From assembly GCA_900769645.1 (NCBI GenBank), contig CAAGHI010000076.1:62001-126000 (forward strand): 64,000 nt of DNA, read 5' to 3'. Below are positions 16,494 through 24,132 of this stretch, in pieces. Below the pieces are notes generated by a model. It did no database searches. It saw nothing but the letters and a program-made list of their open reading frames with translations, and was not told the DNA's origin. A program made the translations under genes and the position numbers. The stretch's first letter is position 1, and each line of letters begins with the position of its first letter. The DNA is from Candidatus Gastranaerophilales bacterium (GTDB taxonomy: Bacteria; Cyanobacteriota; Vampirovibrionia; Gastranaerophilales; Gastranaerophilaceae).

Positions 16494-17933
16494 ATGTTCG
16501 ACAGTTTGAGTGAAAAATTACGAGAAATCATAGGCAAGACAGGCAGTGGTGAGCTTACGCAAGACAATATGCAGGAAGCTTTCCGTGAGATTAGACGTGC
16601 ACTTTTGGACGCTGACGTAAACTTGCGTGTTGTTAAGGCTTTTATTTCGAATATTAAGGACAAGGCTGAGGGCGAAAAGATTGTTGAAGGGGTTAATCCT
16701 TCCCAACAATTGGTTAAGATTGTTCATGACGAACTAGTTGAACTTTTGGGGCATGAGAATAAACCTTTAGATTTTTCCGGTAATCCTAATTTGATAATGA
16801 TGTTGGGGTTGCAGGGTTCTGGGAAAACGACATCTTCTGCAAAACTTGCGGTTAAGCTGAAAAAAGAGGGAAGAAATCCGCTTTTGGTCGCTTGTGACGT
16901 ATATAGACCGGCTGCTGTAAGTCAGTTGCAGACTTTAGGGAAAGAGATTGAGAATGAAGTTTTCACTATTCCTGACTGTTGTGATGTTCAAAGAATTGTA
17001 CGTGAAGCAATTGATTATGCTGGACAAAATGGGTTTAATACATTGATTTTGGATACTGCGGGGCGTTTGCAGATTGATACAGATATGATGGCTGAATTGC
17101 TTTTGATTGATAGGATTTTCAAGCCTAGTGAAAAGCTTTTGGTTATTGATTCTATGACAGGTCAAGAGGCTGTGAATGTTGCAGAAAACTTTGATGCTCA
17201 GTTGGGATTGACTGGGCTTGTGTTGACCAAACTTGATGGTGACACAAGAGGTGGTTCTGCGTTGAGTGTTGTTTACTGCACGGGCAAGCCGATTAAATTG
17301 ACAGGGACTGGTGAAAAGCTTAATGCGTTAGAAGATTTTTACCCTGAGAGAATGGCGACAAGCATTCTTGGCATGGGTGACATTGTTTCACTTGTAGAAC
17401 GTGCTCAGGAAGTTTTTGACGAAAAACAGGCACTTGAACTTGAAGAAAAAATGAGTAAAAACAATTTTTCTTTCAATGATTTCTTGAAAATGCAAAAACA
17501 AATGCAAGCTTTTGGCTCTATGGGAAACATGCTTGGCATGTTAGGGATTAACATCGGAAAAGACGATAGGGACAAGATTTCTCACGAGGGCGAAAAACAG
17601 TTCAAACGCATGGAAGTGTTTATTTCCAGTATGACGCCGGAAGAACGTTCAAATCCGGATATTTTGAACACGAGTCGCAAAAAACGTATCGCAAAAGGTT
17701 GCGGCATGGACTTGGCAGAACTAAATGCGTTTATTAAACAATTTGAGCAAATGCGCATGATGATGAAAGGCATGTCGGATATGAAAAATATGTTCGGCAA
17801 ATTTGGCGGTGGCATGCCTGATTTGAGCAAGATGGGAAACCTTGGCAATATGGGTGGACTTGGCGGTTTCAACGGCAAGCTTGGAAAACACGCAATTAAT
17901 AAAGCCATGAAAATGATGAGAAAGTTTAAATAG
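16494..17933 (+). CDS. ffh: Signal recognition particle GTPase Ffh
   Basis: Binds 4.5S RNA and signal sequences and delivers ribosomes to FtsY at the membrane. 479 aa. The N domain begins MFDSLSEKLREIIGKTGSGE. The G domain has G1 LQGSGKTTSSAKLA, then DVYRPAAVSQL, DTAGRLQ, TKLDGDTRGG and GTGEKLNALEDFYPERM. The Met-rich M domain contains NFNDFLKMQKQMQ-type helices and S-x-x-x-R-x-x-R-I-A-K-G-C-G (RNA-binding, about residues 390-407), and the tail is Gly/Met-rich. The longer frame from 16476 is not family-like. The start at 16494 gives the standard N-terminus and lies 6 nt after an extended -10, so the transcript is probably leaderless. Confidence 0.97.
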   Translation: MFDSLSEKLREIIGKTGSGELTQDNMQEAFREIRRALLDADVNLRVVKAFISNIKDKAEGEKIVEGVNPSQQLVKIVHDELVELLGHENKPLDFSGNPNLIMMLGLQGSGKTTSSAKLAVKLKKEGRNPLLVACDVYRPAAVSQLQTLGKEIENEVFTIPDCCDVQRIVREAIDYAGQNGFNTLILDTAGRLQIDTDMMAELLLIDRIFKPSEKLLVIDSMTGQEAVNVAENFDAQLGLTGLVLTKLDGDTRGGSALSVVYCTGKPIKLTGTGEKLNALEDFYPERMATSILGMGDIVSLVERAQEVFDEKQALELEEKMSKNNFSFNDFLKMQKQMQAFGSMGNMLGMLGINIGKDDRDKISHEGEKQFKRMEVFISSMTPEERSNPDILNTSRKKRIAKGCGMDLAELNAFIKQFEQMRMMMKGMSDMKNMFGKFGGGMPDLSKMGNLGNMGGLGGFNGKLGKHAINKAMKMMRKFK

Positions 17934-17952
17934 TCATCATTGCAAATTCAAA

Positions 17953-19308
17953 CTATTTATTTTGAGGAAGAATATATTCCAATTCAACTTCAAGTGCACC
18001 GTCTTTTTCTATATGCTTACCTAAAACCTTGTATTCAGCACCTCTTGGCATTAAGACTTCACCGCTATGTTCTAAATTTCTTGATACTTTAGCACCTTTT
18101 GGAATATGGATAGTGTACATAACTTGTTTAAGATTTTCACCTTCCAAATTTGTACCTCCGGCACCAATCCCACCCCAATAATCAGCTGTAGAACGATCAA
18201 AAGCAGTATAAGAATACCCAGTATCAGGAACTATTTTATCACCAACTTTTATATGTTCCAACATTTCAAAGTCCTTGTTACTTTCGGCGCTTATTGGGTG
18301 TTCTGTTCGCCCACGGTAAACAATGTATTCTTTTTCTGTCGGAGGAAGTTTTGCAAATTGAGCATCTATGTCCGCAATAACGTCGGTCATAGCACCTCTT
18401 TTTGTCGCCAAATCTCTCCTGATAAAGGTATTTTGTCCATTTACTTCATGATGCAATGGAATTGCAGAGCCTTTGCAAACTGTCGGGCGGAAAGCACTTA
18501 ATCTTTGTGTATTTTCTGCAATTTTTGCCTCTATTATTTCTAATTTTCCTTTTAATAACTGATATTTCTCTTTATTTTCAGGAGTAAGAGATTTTAAAAT
18601 TTCATATTCAGTAGAATGACCTCTTTTTAAAGCTTGGCTTTGAAGTTTGCGACAACTCCATATAAACTCATATCTTTGATTTGAAAGTTCCCTAGGAGTC
18701 ATGTTTTTTGCTTCTTCTCCAAAACTTTTTAGTCCATCTGCAACTCTTTTAGCCATTTCTTCATCGGCTTTTTTAGTAGATGCCACTGTAGTTGAAGTTT
18801 TTTGTGCTCCCTCATGAGCATTTGCCGGTTCCACAGGGGATTTAGTTTCAGCCTTTGGAGCTGGAGCCGCCTTAGCCTCAGGCACTGCTTCTTGTTCAGG
18901 AAGCTCTACAACAGGCTTCTCTGACTTTGGCGAGGTTGTAGTAGTAGATGTAACTTTGGGTTCTGCTTTTGGTGACACAGGTTTTTTGGGAGCTGCCGGT
19001 TTAGGTGTTGGTTTAGGATTATTTACAGCATTTTCGGCTGCATCAGCCAAGTTATTCACTTCATTTTTCGGAAGTTTTTTGCCTCTCAAAAGGTAATAAA
19101 TTCCGACAAGAGTCGCTACCGATAAAATAGCAACCCCAACTTTTTTTGCAGTGCTTTTTTCTGTTTTCTCATTTTTCTGAGAAAACTCAGCAACATCACC
19201 TTCATCAGAATTTTTAACAGGATCTGTACCGCCTTTAAAAGCTGGTCTTTGCATTCCATATCCGTATGCTACCGGCCTTTGAAAACTTGAATTAATCGCT
19301 AAACTCAT
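17953..19308 (-). CDS. ADP-ribosyltransferase-like surface/effector protein
   Basis: 451 aa. The N-terminus carries R-P-A-F-K-G at about 20-25. One membrane helix follows (VGVAILSVATLVGIYYLL, about 57-74), then a Pro/Lys/Thr linker (about 95-165), a helical region, and a C-terminal domain that fits the ADP-ribosyltransferase exoenzyme fold: Y-R-G-R with candidate catalytic Arg332, the second-strand motif GYSYTAFDRSTADYW (S366/T368), and SGEVLMPRGAEYKVLG with candidate catalytic Glu417. The residue two before Glu417 is Ser rather than Glu/Gln, so target specificity or activity may differ. AGTAGG precedes the ATG. It is convergent with ffh. An immunity gene is not evident. The ART call is from motifs; the target is unknown. 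Confidence 0.7.
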   Translation of the reverse strand: MSLAINSSFQRPVAYGYGMQRPAFKGGTDPVKNSDEGDVAEFSQKNEKTEKSTAKKVGVAILSVATLVGIYYLLRGKKLPKNEVNNLADAAENAVNNPKPTPKPAAPKKPVSPKAEPKVTSTTTTSPKSEKPVVELPEQEAVPEAKAAPAPKAETKSPVEPANAHEGAQKTSTTVASTKKADEEMAKRVADGLKSFGEEAKNMTPRELSNQRYEFIWSCRKLQSQALKRGHSTEYEILKSLTPENKEKYQLLKGKLEIIEAKIAENTQRLSAFRPTVCKGSAIPLHHEVNGQNTFIRRDLATKRGAMTDVIADIDAQFAKLPPTEKEYIVYRGRTEHPISAESNKDFEMLEHIKVGDKIVPDTGYSYTAFDRSTADYWGGIGAGGTNLEGENLKQVMYTIHIPKGAKVSRNLEHSGEVLMPRGAEYKVLGKHIEKDGALEVELEYILPQNK

Positions 19309-19374
19309 AATTATACCTACTTACTTTTCACTATAATAAAAACCAAAACAAACAAAAAATTGCGCATTCTGTAA

Positions 19375-19602
19375 CAAAATATTAAACTAGAACTGTTAAA
19401 GGAAACCTACAATAGCGCAATTGACATTTTAAACAAAATTGTTGATGAACAAAAAAGCAAGGACGAAAATTATTCTCATCATAATTTTTTCAAATTAGAA
19501 AGATCAACAACTGCAATAAATGAATATCTAAAAAATAACCAATATGTTTTGTTAATACAACCATATAAATGTTTAAAAAATATATTGGGAAAGTTTATAT
19601 AA
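19375..19602 (+). pseudogene. Orphan coding-like fragment without a start
   Basis: A 75-codon open frame between stop codons with protein-like composition (for example LLKETYNSAIDILNKIVDEQ and FFKLERSTTAINEYLKNNQY) but no usable start codon or ribosome-binding site. It probably is the 3' remnant of a lost gene next to the repeat-flanked region at 19636-19960. Family not recognised. Confidence 0.35.
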
Positions 19603-19635
19603 TTAACCAAATCCAAATTGAACTCCTCCCACCAC

Positions 19636-19705
19636 CAAGTGTTGTTTTTTCTTTGTAAAACTTTCTTTTGCACTAAAAAGAAAGTTTTCGGCGGTAAGGG
19701 GAATT
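19636..19705. repeat. 70-bp direct repeat, copy 1 (tRNA-Glu 3' end plus its terminator)
   Basis: Matches 19891-19960 at 69 of 70 positions. It includes the last 15 bases of the tRNA-Glu gene and the 13-bp hairpin that follows it, but here the match stops inside the T-arm. This is typical of an attachment-site duplication or a small tandem duplication. Confidence 0.85.
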
Positions 19706-19764
19706 TGCTTAGTCGTAGGCGAGAATAGGTAATTCGAGCCGTACGAATAAGATGTAGAGCTCAC

Positions 19765-19795
19765 CCAATAAATTTTTCAACAAAAAATTTATTGG
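19765..19795. terminator. A/T-rich perfect hairpin between the 70-bp repeats
   Basis: CCAATAAATTTTT and its exact complement around a 5-nt loop. Terminator-like on the minus strand. Confidence 0.5.
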
Positions 19796-19890
19796 TTTAA
19801 TTTCGCAACCGCCGCCATTTCAAAACTTAATAATAAAATTTCTATTCTCAATATCCTTATTCAAATCCCAATAAAATAAAACAATTAACC

Positions 19891-19960
19891 CAAGTGTTGC
19901 TTTTTCTTTGTAAAACTTTCTTTTGCACTAAAAAGAAAGTTTTCGGCGGTAAGGGGAATT
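19891..19960. repeat. 70-bp direct repeat, copy 2
   Basis: Covers the 3' end of tRNA-Glu and the hairpin AAAACTTTCTTTT-loop-AAAAGAAAGTTTT that probably terminates the tRNA transcript on the minus strand. Copy 1 lies 255 bp away. Confidence 0.85.
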
Positions 19961-20015
19961 GAACCCCTGTTTAGAGAATGAGAATCTCTCGTCCTAACCA
20001 CTAGACGATACCGCT
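19944..20015 (-). tRNA. tRNA-Glu (anticodon CUC)
   Basis: Cloverleaf on the minus strand. Acceptor AGCGGTA/TACCGCC, then TC, D-arm GTCTAGTGGTTAGGAC, anticodon arm AGAGA-TTCTCAT-TCTCT with CTC in the loop, T-arm AGGGG-TTCAATT-CCCCT, discriminator G. The GTCTAGTGG and 3' features match bacterial tRNA-Glu. CCA is not encoded. The first acceptor pair would be A-C rather than G-C, which is unusual for tRNA-Glu. A duplicated 3' end lies 255 bp downstream. Confidence 0.9.
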
Positions 20016-20128
20016 ATTTGATTACGTAGTTATTATATTACAAACATATCCGATTGAGTAATGAATTTTATTTTCTTTTTTCGAAAAATATATTTGCCAG
20101 ATATGGTAAATATTTGAAAGGAGTAAAT

Positions 20129-21091
20129 ATGAATAAACACGTGCATTTAGACAATGTTGTAAAAGATTTTATAGACAACCTTGTGATGGATAAACCTCTT
20201 TATGAAATGACTTGCGATGAAGCAAGAGAGTTTTTAGTCGGAATTCAACAAAGAGATTATGAAGATTTACCGGCTTTTGTAGAAGATGTTTCTATTTTTA
20301 GTGAAAATGTCGGAGATATAAGTGTTAGACTTGTTAAGGCGGAAGAGCTTAAAGACGAAACCTTGCCTCTTGTTATTTATTGCCATGGCGGTGGTTGGGT
20401 CATGGGCGACGCTGATGTTTACGACATGACGATAAAAACGATTGCAAAATATTCAAAATCGGCAGTTGCATTTATTAATTATCCTCGTTCTCCTGAGTTT
20501 AAGTATCCTGTGGCATTAAATCAGGTTTATGAAACGGTAAAATATTTTGCCGATAATGGGGCAGATTATGGAATTAACCCTGAAAAGATTGCACTTGTAG
20601 GGGACAGTGCCGGCGGAAACTTGGCAAATGCTGCAGCGCTCCGGATTAAAGATGACGATGAAATCAATTTAAGCTTTCTTGGTTTGCTTTATCCTGTGTG
20701 TGATGCAGATATGAATACTAAGTCTTATGGCGAATTTAAGGACGGCCCTTGGCTTAGTAAAAAGGCAATGGATTACTTTTTTGATGCATATTTGAATAAT
20801 AAAGAAGAGAAAAAAGATATTTTCGTGTCACCATTGAAAGCTGAAATTGATGAATTGACGGGGTTGCCAGACATATTGATTATTACAGCAGAAAATGATG
20901 TTTTACGAGATGAGGGCGAAGAATATGCACAAAAACTTGTTGAAGCAGGCGTTGATGTTGCTTGTGTAAGGATAAATAATACGATACATGATTTTATGAT
21001 GTTGAATTCGTTGAGAGATAGTAAAGCAACACACGCTGCATATAAGGTTTTGTGCAAATTTTTGGAACATGCTTTGCATCGTTGTAAGTAA
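20129..21091 (+). CDS. Alpha/beta-hydrolase, hormone-sensitive-lipase-type esterase
   Basis: Hydrolyses small ester substrates. 320 aa from the ATG at 20129, which has AAAGGAG at 6 nt; the longer frame from 20054 is unsupported. HSL-family hallmarks are the oxyanion-hole motif YCHGGGWVMGD, the nucleophile elbow VGDSAGGNLANA with catalytic Ser, the Asp region ILIITAENDVLRDEGEEYA, and the His in NNTIHDFMML. The pattern (H-G-G-G-W...G-D-S-A-G-G-N...D-x-L-R-D-E...H-x-F) is complete, so the enzyme should be active. No signal peptide, hence cytoplasmic. It stands alone between two tRNA genes. Confidence 0.9.
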   Translation: MNKHVHLDNVVKDFIDNLVMDKPLYEMTCDEAREFLVGIQQRDYEDLPAFVEDVSIFSENVGDISVRLVKAEELKDETLPLVIYCHGGGWVMGDADVYDMTIKTIAKYSKSAVAFINYPRSPEFKYPVALNQVYETVKYFADNGADYGINPEKIALVGDSAGGNLANAAALRIKDDDEINLSFLGLLYPVCDADMNTKSYGEFKDGPWLSKKAMDYFFDAYLNNKEEKKDIFVSPLKAEIDELTGLPDILIITAENDVLRDEGEEYAQKLVEAGVDVACVRINNTIHDFMMLNSLRDSKATHAAYKVLCKFLEHALHRCK

Positions 21092-21168
21092 TTTTAGAGA
21101 AATTTCAAGAACTGCTTGACAAACGAAATTTTATTTAATACAATGGAGTTACGTTCAAACAACTGAAT

Positions 21169-21258
21169 GGAGGAGTGCCAGAGCGGTTGATTGGAGCAGT
21201 CTTGAAAACTGTCGTACGTTCACGCGTACCGTGGGTTCGAATCCCACCTCCTCCTCCA
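21169..21258 (+). tRNA. tRNA-Ser (anticodon UGA), integration site
   Basis: 90 nt including encoded CCA. Acceptor GGAGGAG/CTCCTCC, anticodon loop CTTGAAA with TGA, a long type II variable arm (TCGTACGTTCACGCGTACC region), and T-arm GTGGG-TTCGAAT-CCCAC. Its last 21 bp before CCA (21235-21255) recur exactly at 31677-31697, marking the attachment site of an integrated element. The gene is left intact. Confidence 0.95.
21235..21255 (+). repeat. attL-type direct repeat within tRNA-Ser
   Basis: 21 bp beginning GTTCGAATCCCAC, exactly repeated at 31677-31697. Confidence 0.9.
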
Positions 21259-21261
21259 TTT

Positions 21262-21288
21262 AAAAAGAGCCTGAAAAGGCTCTTTTTT
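21262..21288 (+). terminator. Intrinsic terminator after tRNA-Ser
   Basis: 10-bp stem AAAAAGAGCC/GGCTCTTTTT with a 6-nt loop, 3 bp after the CCA. It lies inside the left end of the element, so the element restores a terminator to the tRNA. Confidence 0.85.
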
Positions 21289-21342
21289 AGTGCGTTTTTG
21301 CTATCCCCCCGAACTCAAAAAATGAGCAAATTTTACAAAAAA

Positions 21343-21358
21343 GGGACCAAAAAGGGAC
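21343..21358 (+). repeat. Probable integrase arm sites, left
   Basis: AAGGGACCAAAAAGGGACT: two GGGAC cores 11 bp apart, mirrored near the right end (31542-31557). The region 21289-21566 otherwise holds no gene. Confidence 0.55.
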
Positions 21359-21566
21359 TGCTGAAAAAATTTGTTGATTTTAGAGGATTTCAGAGATTAA
21401 GCAAAACTCAATATTACACATCGGTTTTTGCGGTAAATCTGGTCAATCCCAAGTGAAACATATATTTTAGAGATATTATTTGTGGTAATTGTGGTAAATC
21501 TCAAGCTATTTGTTAGTTTTTGGGTAGGTTACAGGTCTTAAACTCTCTGATAGATACCAAAACGAT

Positions 21567-21640
21567 GAATTTGGGAGCAGGTTTTTGAAAAGCTATTTAT
21601 AATAAATGTGTAAACAAGCAAAGAAAGGAACAAACTTATG
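21567..21640 (+). promoter_or_regulatory. Duplicated 74-bp promoter/leader, copy 1
   Basis: Shares a nearly identical 74-bp stretch with 22013-22086, ending at the ATG of each gene. It contains TTTATAATAA (-10) and the ribosome-binding site AAAGGAACAAACTT-ATG. The two genes are therefore probably controlled together. Confidence 0.75.
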
Positions 21641-21943
21641 AAATTAGTAAAGTGCAATCAAGTGAAAGAATTGTCAAATGATGAACATTCCATAGAGATA
21701 TCAATTTGTGGGACGATTATTGAAACAAATCAAATACCAACAAAATTAAATCCAAATAAATTCATACGCTTTATAACTGTTGAAGATGAAACAGGAACAA
21801 TAGATTGTGTTTGTTTTGATAAACAAATTAAAAAATTTTATAAATTATTGCAAACTAATCATCAAGTTATTATTACAGGAGAAAAGGATTTGGATAGGGA
21901 AGATTCTCCAATAATTATTCAAAAAGTTGAATTAGCTAAATAA
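21638..21943 (+). CDS. OB-fold nucleic-acid-binding protein
   Basis: 101 aa. The pattern IEISICGTIIETNQIPTK...FIRFITVEDETGTIDCVCFDK...HQVIITGEKDLD fits the OB-fold domain of the tRNA_anti type (as in DnaE or RecG modules): strand, G-x-I/V, then V-E-D-E-T-G-T-I-D-C/A-V. It is a stand-alone domain without a signal peptide, so likely a single-stranded DNA or RNA binding accessory of the element, possibly for replication with the TOPRIM/DUF3987 protein. It is preceded by the duplicated leader and followed by a terminator that overlaps the next leader copy. Confidence 0.7.
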   Translation: MKLVKCNQVKELSNDEHSIEISICGTIIETNQIPTKLNPNKFIRFITVEDETGTIDCVCFDKQIKKFYKLLQTNHQVIITGEKDLDREDSPIIIQKVELAK

Positions 21944-21984
21944 TATTTTAATATTTTTTCTAAAGCATATTAAAATCAAACTCT

Positions 21985-22033
21985 AAAACCCGCTCATACC
22001 AATTGAAGTCAAGAATTTGGGAGCGGGTTTTTG
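21985..22033 (+). terminator. Terminator overlapping the next promoter
   Basis: 11-bp stem AAAACCCGCTC/GAGCGGGTTTT with a 25-nt loop and T-run. It overlaps the start of the second leader copy at 22013. Confidence 0.65.
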
Positions 22034-22086
22034 AAAAGCAATTTATAATAAGTTTGTGAACAAACAAAGAAAGGAACAAACTTATG
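22013..22086 (+). promoter_or_regulatory. Duplicated 74-bp promoter/leader, copy 2
   Basis: Same features as copy 1: TTTATAATAAG as -10 and AAAGGAACAAACTT before the ATG at 22084. Confidence 0.75.
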
Positions 22087-22488
22087 AAATGGCTAGGAAT
22101 TGCGTTAGTAATTTACATTTTTGTAAATGGCTTTATGAATGAAATCAGAGGTCGGATAGGAAGTTATAACTCTGATAACGATTATTATGACGATTATAAC
22201 GATGGTTATGAAGAAGATTACTACAATAATGAAGATGATTTGTGGGCAAATTCTTCACCTGTTAAAAATAATGTAGATTATAGCAGTCCCAAATTTGATA
22301 CAAGTTTCATTTCTCACGATAAACCACCTGAATATCACCACAAAGACACTTATGAGTATAAAATGTTGGTTCGTGTTAGAGGTAGCAGATATGCAAGGCA
22401 GGAAGAAATAGTTGTAGAAGCTCACAATAGAGCCGAAGCTAAGCAAAAAGCTATAAATATGGGTTATGACATTATTAGATGTAATTGA
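22084..22488 (+). CDS. Small membrane-anchored acidic protein
   Basis: 134 aa, unknown. An N-terminal helix (WLGIALVIYIFVNGFM, residues 3-18) probably anchors it. A strongly acidic Asp/Tyr/Asn stretch follows (about 28-56), then a linker, then a C-terminal globular segment (YKMLVRVRGSRYARQEEIVV ending in NMGYDIIRCN) resembling the small alpha/beta tails found on many phage and plasmid proteins. It is expressed from a leader nearly identical to that of the OB-fold gene, so both are probably switched on together. Function not assigned. Confidence 0.6.
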   Translation: MKWLGIALVIYIFVNGFMNEIRGRIGSYNSDNDYYDDYNDGYEEDYYNNEDDLWANSSPVKNNVDYSSPKFDTSFISHDKPPEYHHKDTYEYKMLVRVRGSRYARQEEIVVEAHNRAEAKQKAINMGYDIIRCN

Positions 22489-22595
22489 GAAACAGCACTT
22501 TACTCGTAAGAAATCAAAGTACGGATGAGTTTGAATTTGTAAATTTGAACAATGATAAATAGTTATGCAAACTTAAAAACATAAAGGATATTTTT

Positions 22596-23339
22596 ATGGG
22601 ACAAAACAAGCAGGAAATTACAACAGGAATTGATAAATTAGATTCCTTACTTATCGGGTTAAAACGAAACTCCATTATTCTTTTAGGCGGAAAGCCTGAA
22701 AATGATGTAACAAATTTTTCATTAAATTTATTAGCTAATCTTTGTATTCGTGGTAAAAAATGTTTATTTTGTTCATTTGGTTTATGGAGACAAGAATTGT
22801 TAAGGCGATTAATTGTTAGAGAACTACACAATGATTTTATGGAAGTGGAAAAGTCACATTTTAAAAACTACTTAAGTTTCATAGCAAAAGCATTAGAAAA
22901 TATTTCTCAGTGGAATTTAGAGACATTTGAACTTTTAGGAGATGAACATTCGTTAGAGCTAAAAATTAAAGAATTTAAGCCTGATTATATTTTCATTGAT
23001 TGTTATGAAGATTTAGAGCAACTTATTTCATTTGATAACAATGTTGCCAATTTTGTCAAAGAAATAGCAGAAAAATATAATGCAAGCATTTTTATAAATA
23101 CTCTTTTACGAAGAAACATAAGTGAAAGAACTCCAAAATGCGTTACAATTTTTGACATAAATGTCCCTAAAGAAATAATAAAAATGGTAGATGATATAAT
23201 TCTTGCGTATTACTATGATTATGCAGAATTTAGATGTCGTTATGTAGAAAAAGAGAAAAAAGTAATTGATATTACATCTGTAAAATTAAACAAAACGATT
23301 ACTCTAAATTATGATACAAATACGGGCAAAATATGGTAA
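22596..23339 (+). CDS. DnaB-like RecA-fold protein lacking the P-loop
   Basis: 247 aa. The start TGIDKLDSLLIGLKRNSIILLGG aligns with the RecA-fold domain of replicative helicase DnaB (T-G-x-x-x-L-D-x-L-x-G-G-L-x-x-G-x-L-x-x-x-A-G-R-P). Where DnaB has G-M-G-K-T, this protein reads GGKPENDVTNFSLN, so the Lys-Thr of Walker A is missing. A Walker B-like DYIFIDCYEDL and the GKKCLFCSF strand are kept. It is likely a non-hydrolysing relative. It may modulate the host DnaB by joining or blocking the hexamer, or simply be a decaying helicase. Ribosome-binding site AAAGGATATTTTT-ATG. It sits among replication-type genes of the element. Confidence 0.65.
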   Translation: MGQNKQEITTGIDKLDSLLIGLKRNSIILLGGKPENDVTNFSLNLLANLCIRGKKCLFCSFGLWRQELLRRLIVRELHNDFMEVEKSHFKNYLSFIAKALENISQWNLETFELLGDEHSLELKIKEFKPDYIFIDCYEDLEQLISFDNNVANFVKEIAEKYNASIFINTLLRRNISERTPKCVTIFDINVPKEIIKMVDDIILAYYYDYAEFRCRYVEKEKKVIDITSVKLNKTITLNYDTNTGKIW

Positions 23340-23426
23340 TCCAATTTTTTATCAATACCCTATGTACGCATAAAGAGTAAAATGGGTAAAATCCCAAATT
23401 TTCAATAGGAAATAATTGGAGATAAA

Positions 23427-23870
23427 ATGTATTTAACAAAAGAAGAACTAATTATTTTGCAAGGTTTGAAAAATAACCAGACTTTTGCAGAAATTAATAA
23501 AAATTTAGCTAAACCAATACGAACTTGTGACCCGAGAATTGATTCACTTTGTCAAAAATACGGAGTTACTAATAGGGTAGAACTGGTAAATAAAGCAGAT
23601 TTAGAAAAGGTGAGTGTTGCAGATATCGAAGAAATACCTTATTGGGAATACGAAAACTCTCAACTTGTACAAAGCATTCCAATCTGCAAAAAATCGGTAA
23701 AAAATCTTTTAACACTACTTGAACAGGTCGAAGATGATAAAAAGGAATTCAAATTAATTTATTCTTCTAACAAGCTGAATAAGTTCTTGATTTTAGAAAG
23801 AGGAACAGAAAAATTTTATCTGTATAGGCAACATCCTATTTCTCCTCTTTCCCAACGAAAGCCCAAATAA
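23427..23870 (+). CDS. LuxR-like HTH protein
   Basis: 147 aa. Residues 1-60 (LTKEELIILQGLKNNQTFAE, INKNLAK..., DSLCQKYGVTNRVELVNKA) match the four-helix LuxR/FixJ-type DNA-binding pattern: L-T-x-x-E...I-L-x-x-L-x-x-G/N-x-T-x-x-E-I-A..., then L-x-K-x-x-V-x-N-R-x-E-L-V. The C-terminal half has no clear fold and ends in a basic LSQRKPK tail. It could be a regulator of the element's early genes. Shine-Dalgarno AATTGGAGATAAA-ATG. Its last 35 bp overlap the 3' end of the convergent immunity-like gene. Confidence 0.55.
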   Translation: MYLTKEELIILQGLKNNQTFAEINKNLAKPIRTCDPRIDSLCQKYGVTNRVELVNKADLEKVSVADIEEIPYWEYENSQLVQSIPICKKSVKNLLTLLEQVEDDKKEFKLIYSSNKLNKFLILERGTEKFYLYRQHPISPLSQRKPK

Positions 23871-24105
23871 GTGCTATCAGCCAAAATAATAAAGTCCACC
23901 CAAGTAGCAAGTTTATGAGAAATATTGCCAAACTATGTGGATGTTTCCTGACTCTTGCAATCCAAAGGGGTAAGAAAGCAATCCATAGCAAGAATATAAC
24001 GAGTATGCCTATTCCTAAGCCACTCCAAAAACTTTCTAAAATTATCCAATACGAAATTGTTACTATTAAGAAAATAGCAATAACTATGTAGCTTAAAATA
24101 CCCAT
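23836..24105 (-). CDS. Superinfection-immunity-type membrane protein
   Basis: 89 aa with two or three membrane helices. The second half has the segment IARVRKHPHSLAIFLINLLLG followed by W-T-L-L-F-W-x-I-A-L-I-W-A, which matches the conserved core of the superinfection immunity protein family (phage T4 Imm relatives: R-K-H-x-x-x-x-A-I-F-x-x-N-x-x-x-G-W-T-x-x-x-W-x-x-A-L-x-W-A). Such proteins sit in the inner membrane. T4 Imm blocks DNA injection by a second phage, but most bacterial members are uncharacterised. A weak Shine-Dalgarno (AAAGGAAC) is upstream. On this element it is plausible cargo against competing phages; this is an inference. Confidence 0.7.
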   Translation of the reverse strand: MGILSYIVIAIFLIVTISYWIILESFWSGLGIGILVIFLLWIAFLPLWIARVRKHPHSLAIFLINLLLGWTLLFWLIALIWAFVGKEEK

Positions 24106-24132
24106 AATACTAATATGTTCCTTTACCGTTAA

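Noticed and set aside
21175..21456. 93-codon plus-strand ORF starting in tRNA-Ser
   Set aside because: It runs through the tRNA, its terminator and the arm-site region, with no protein-like pattern or ribosome-binding site.
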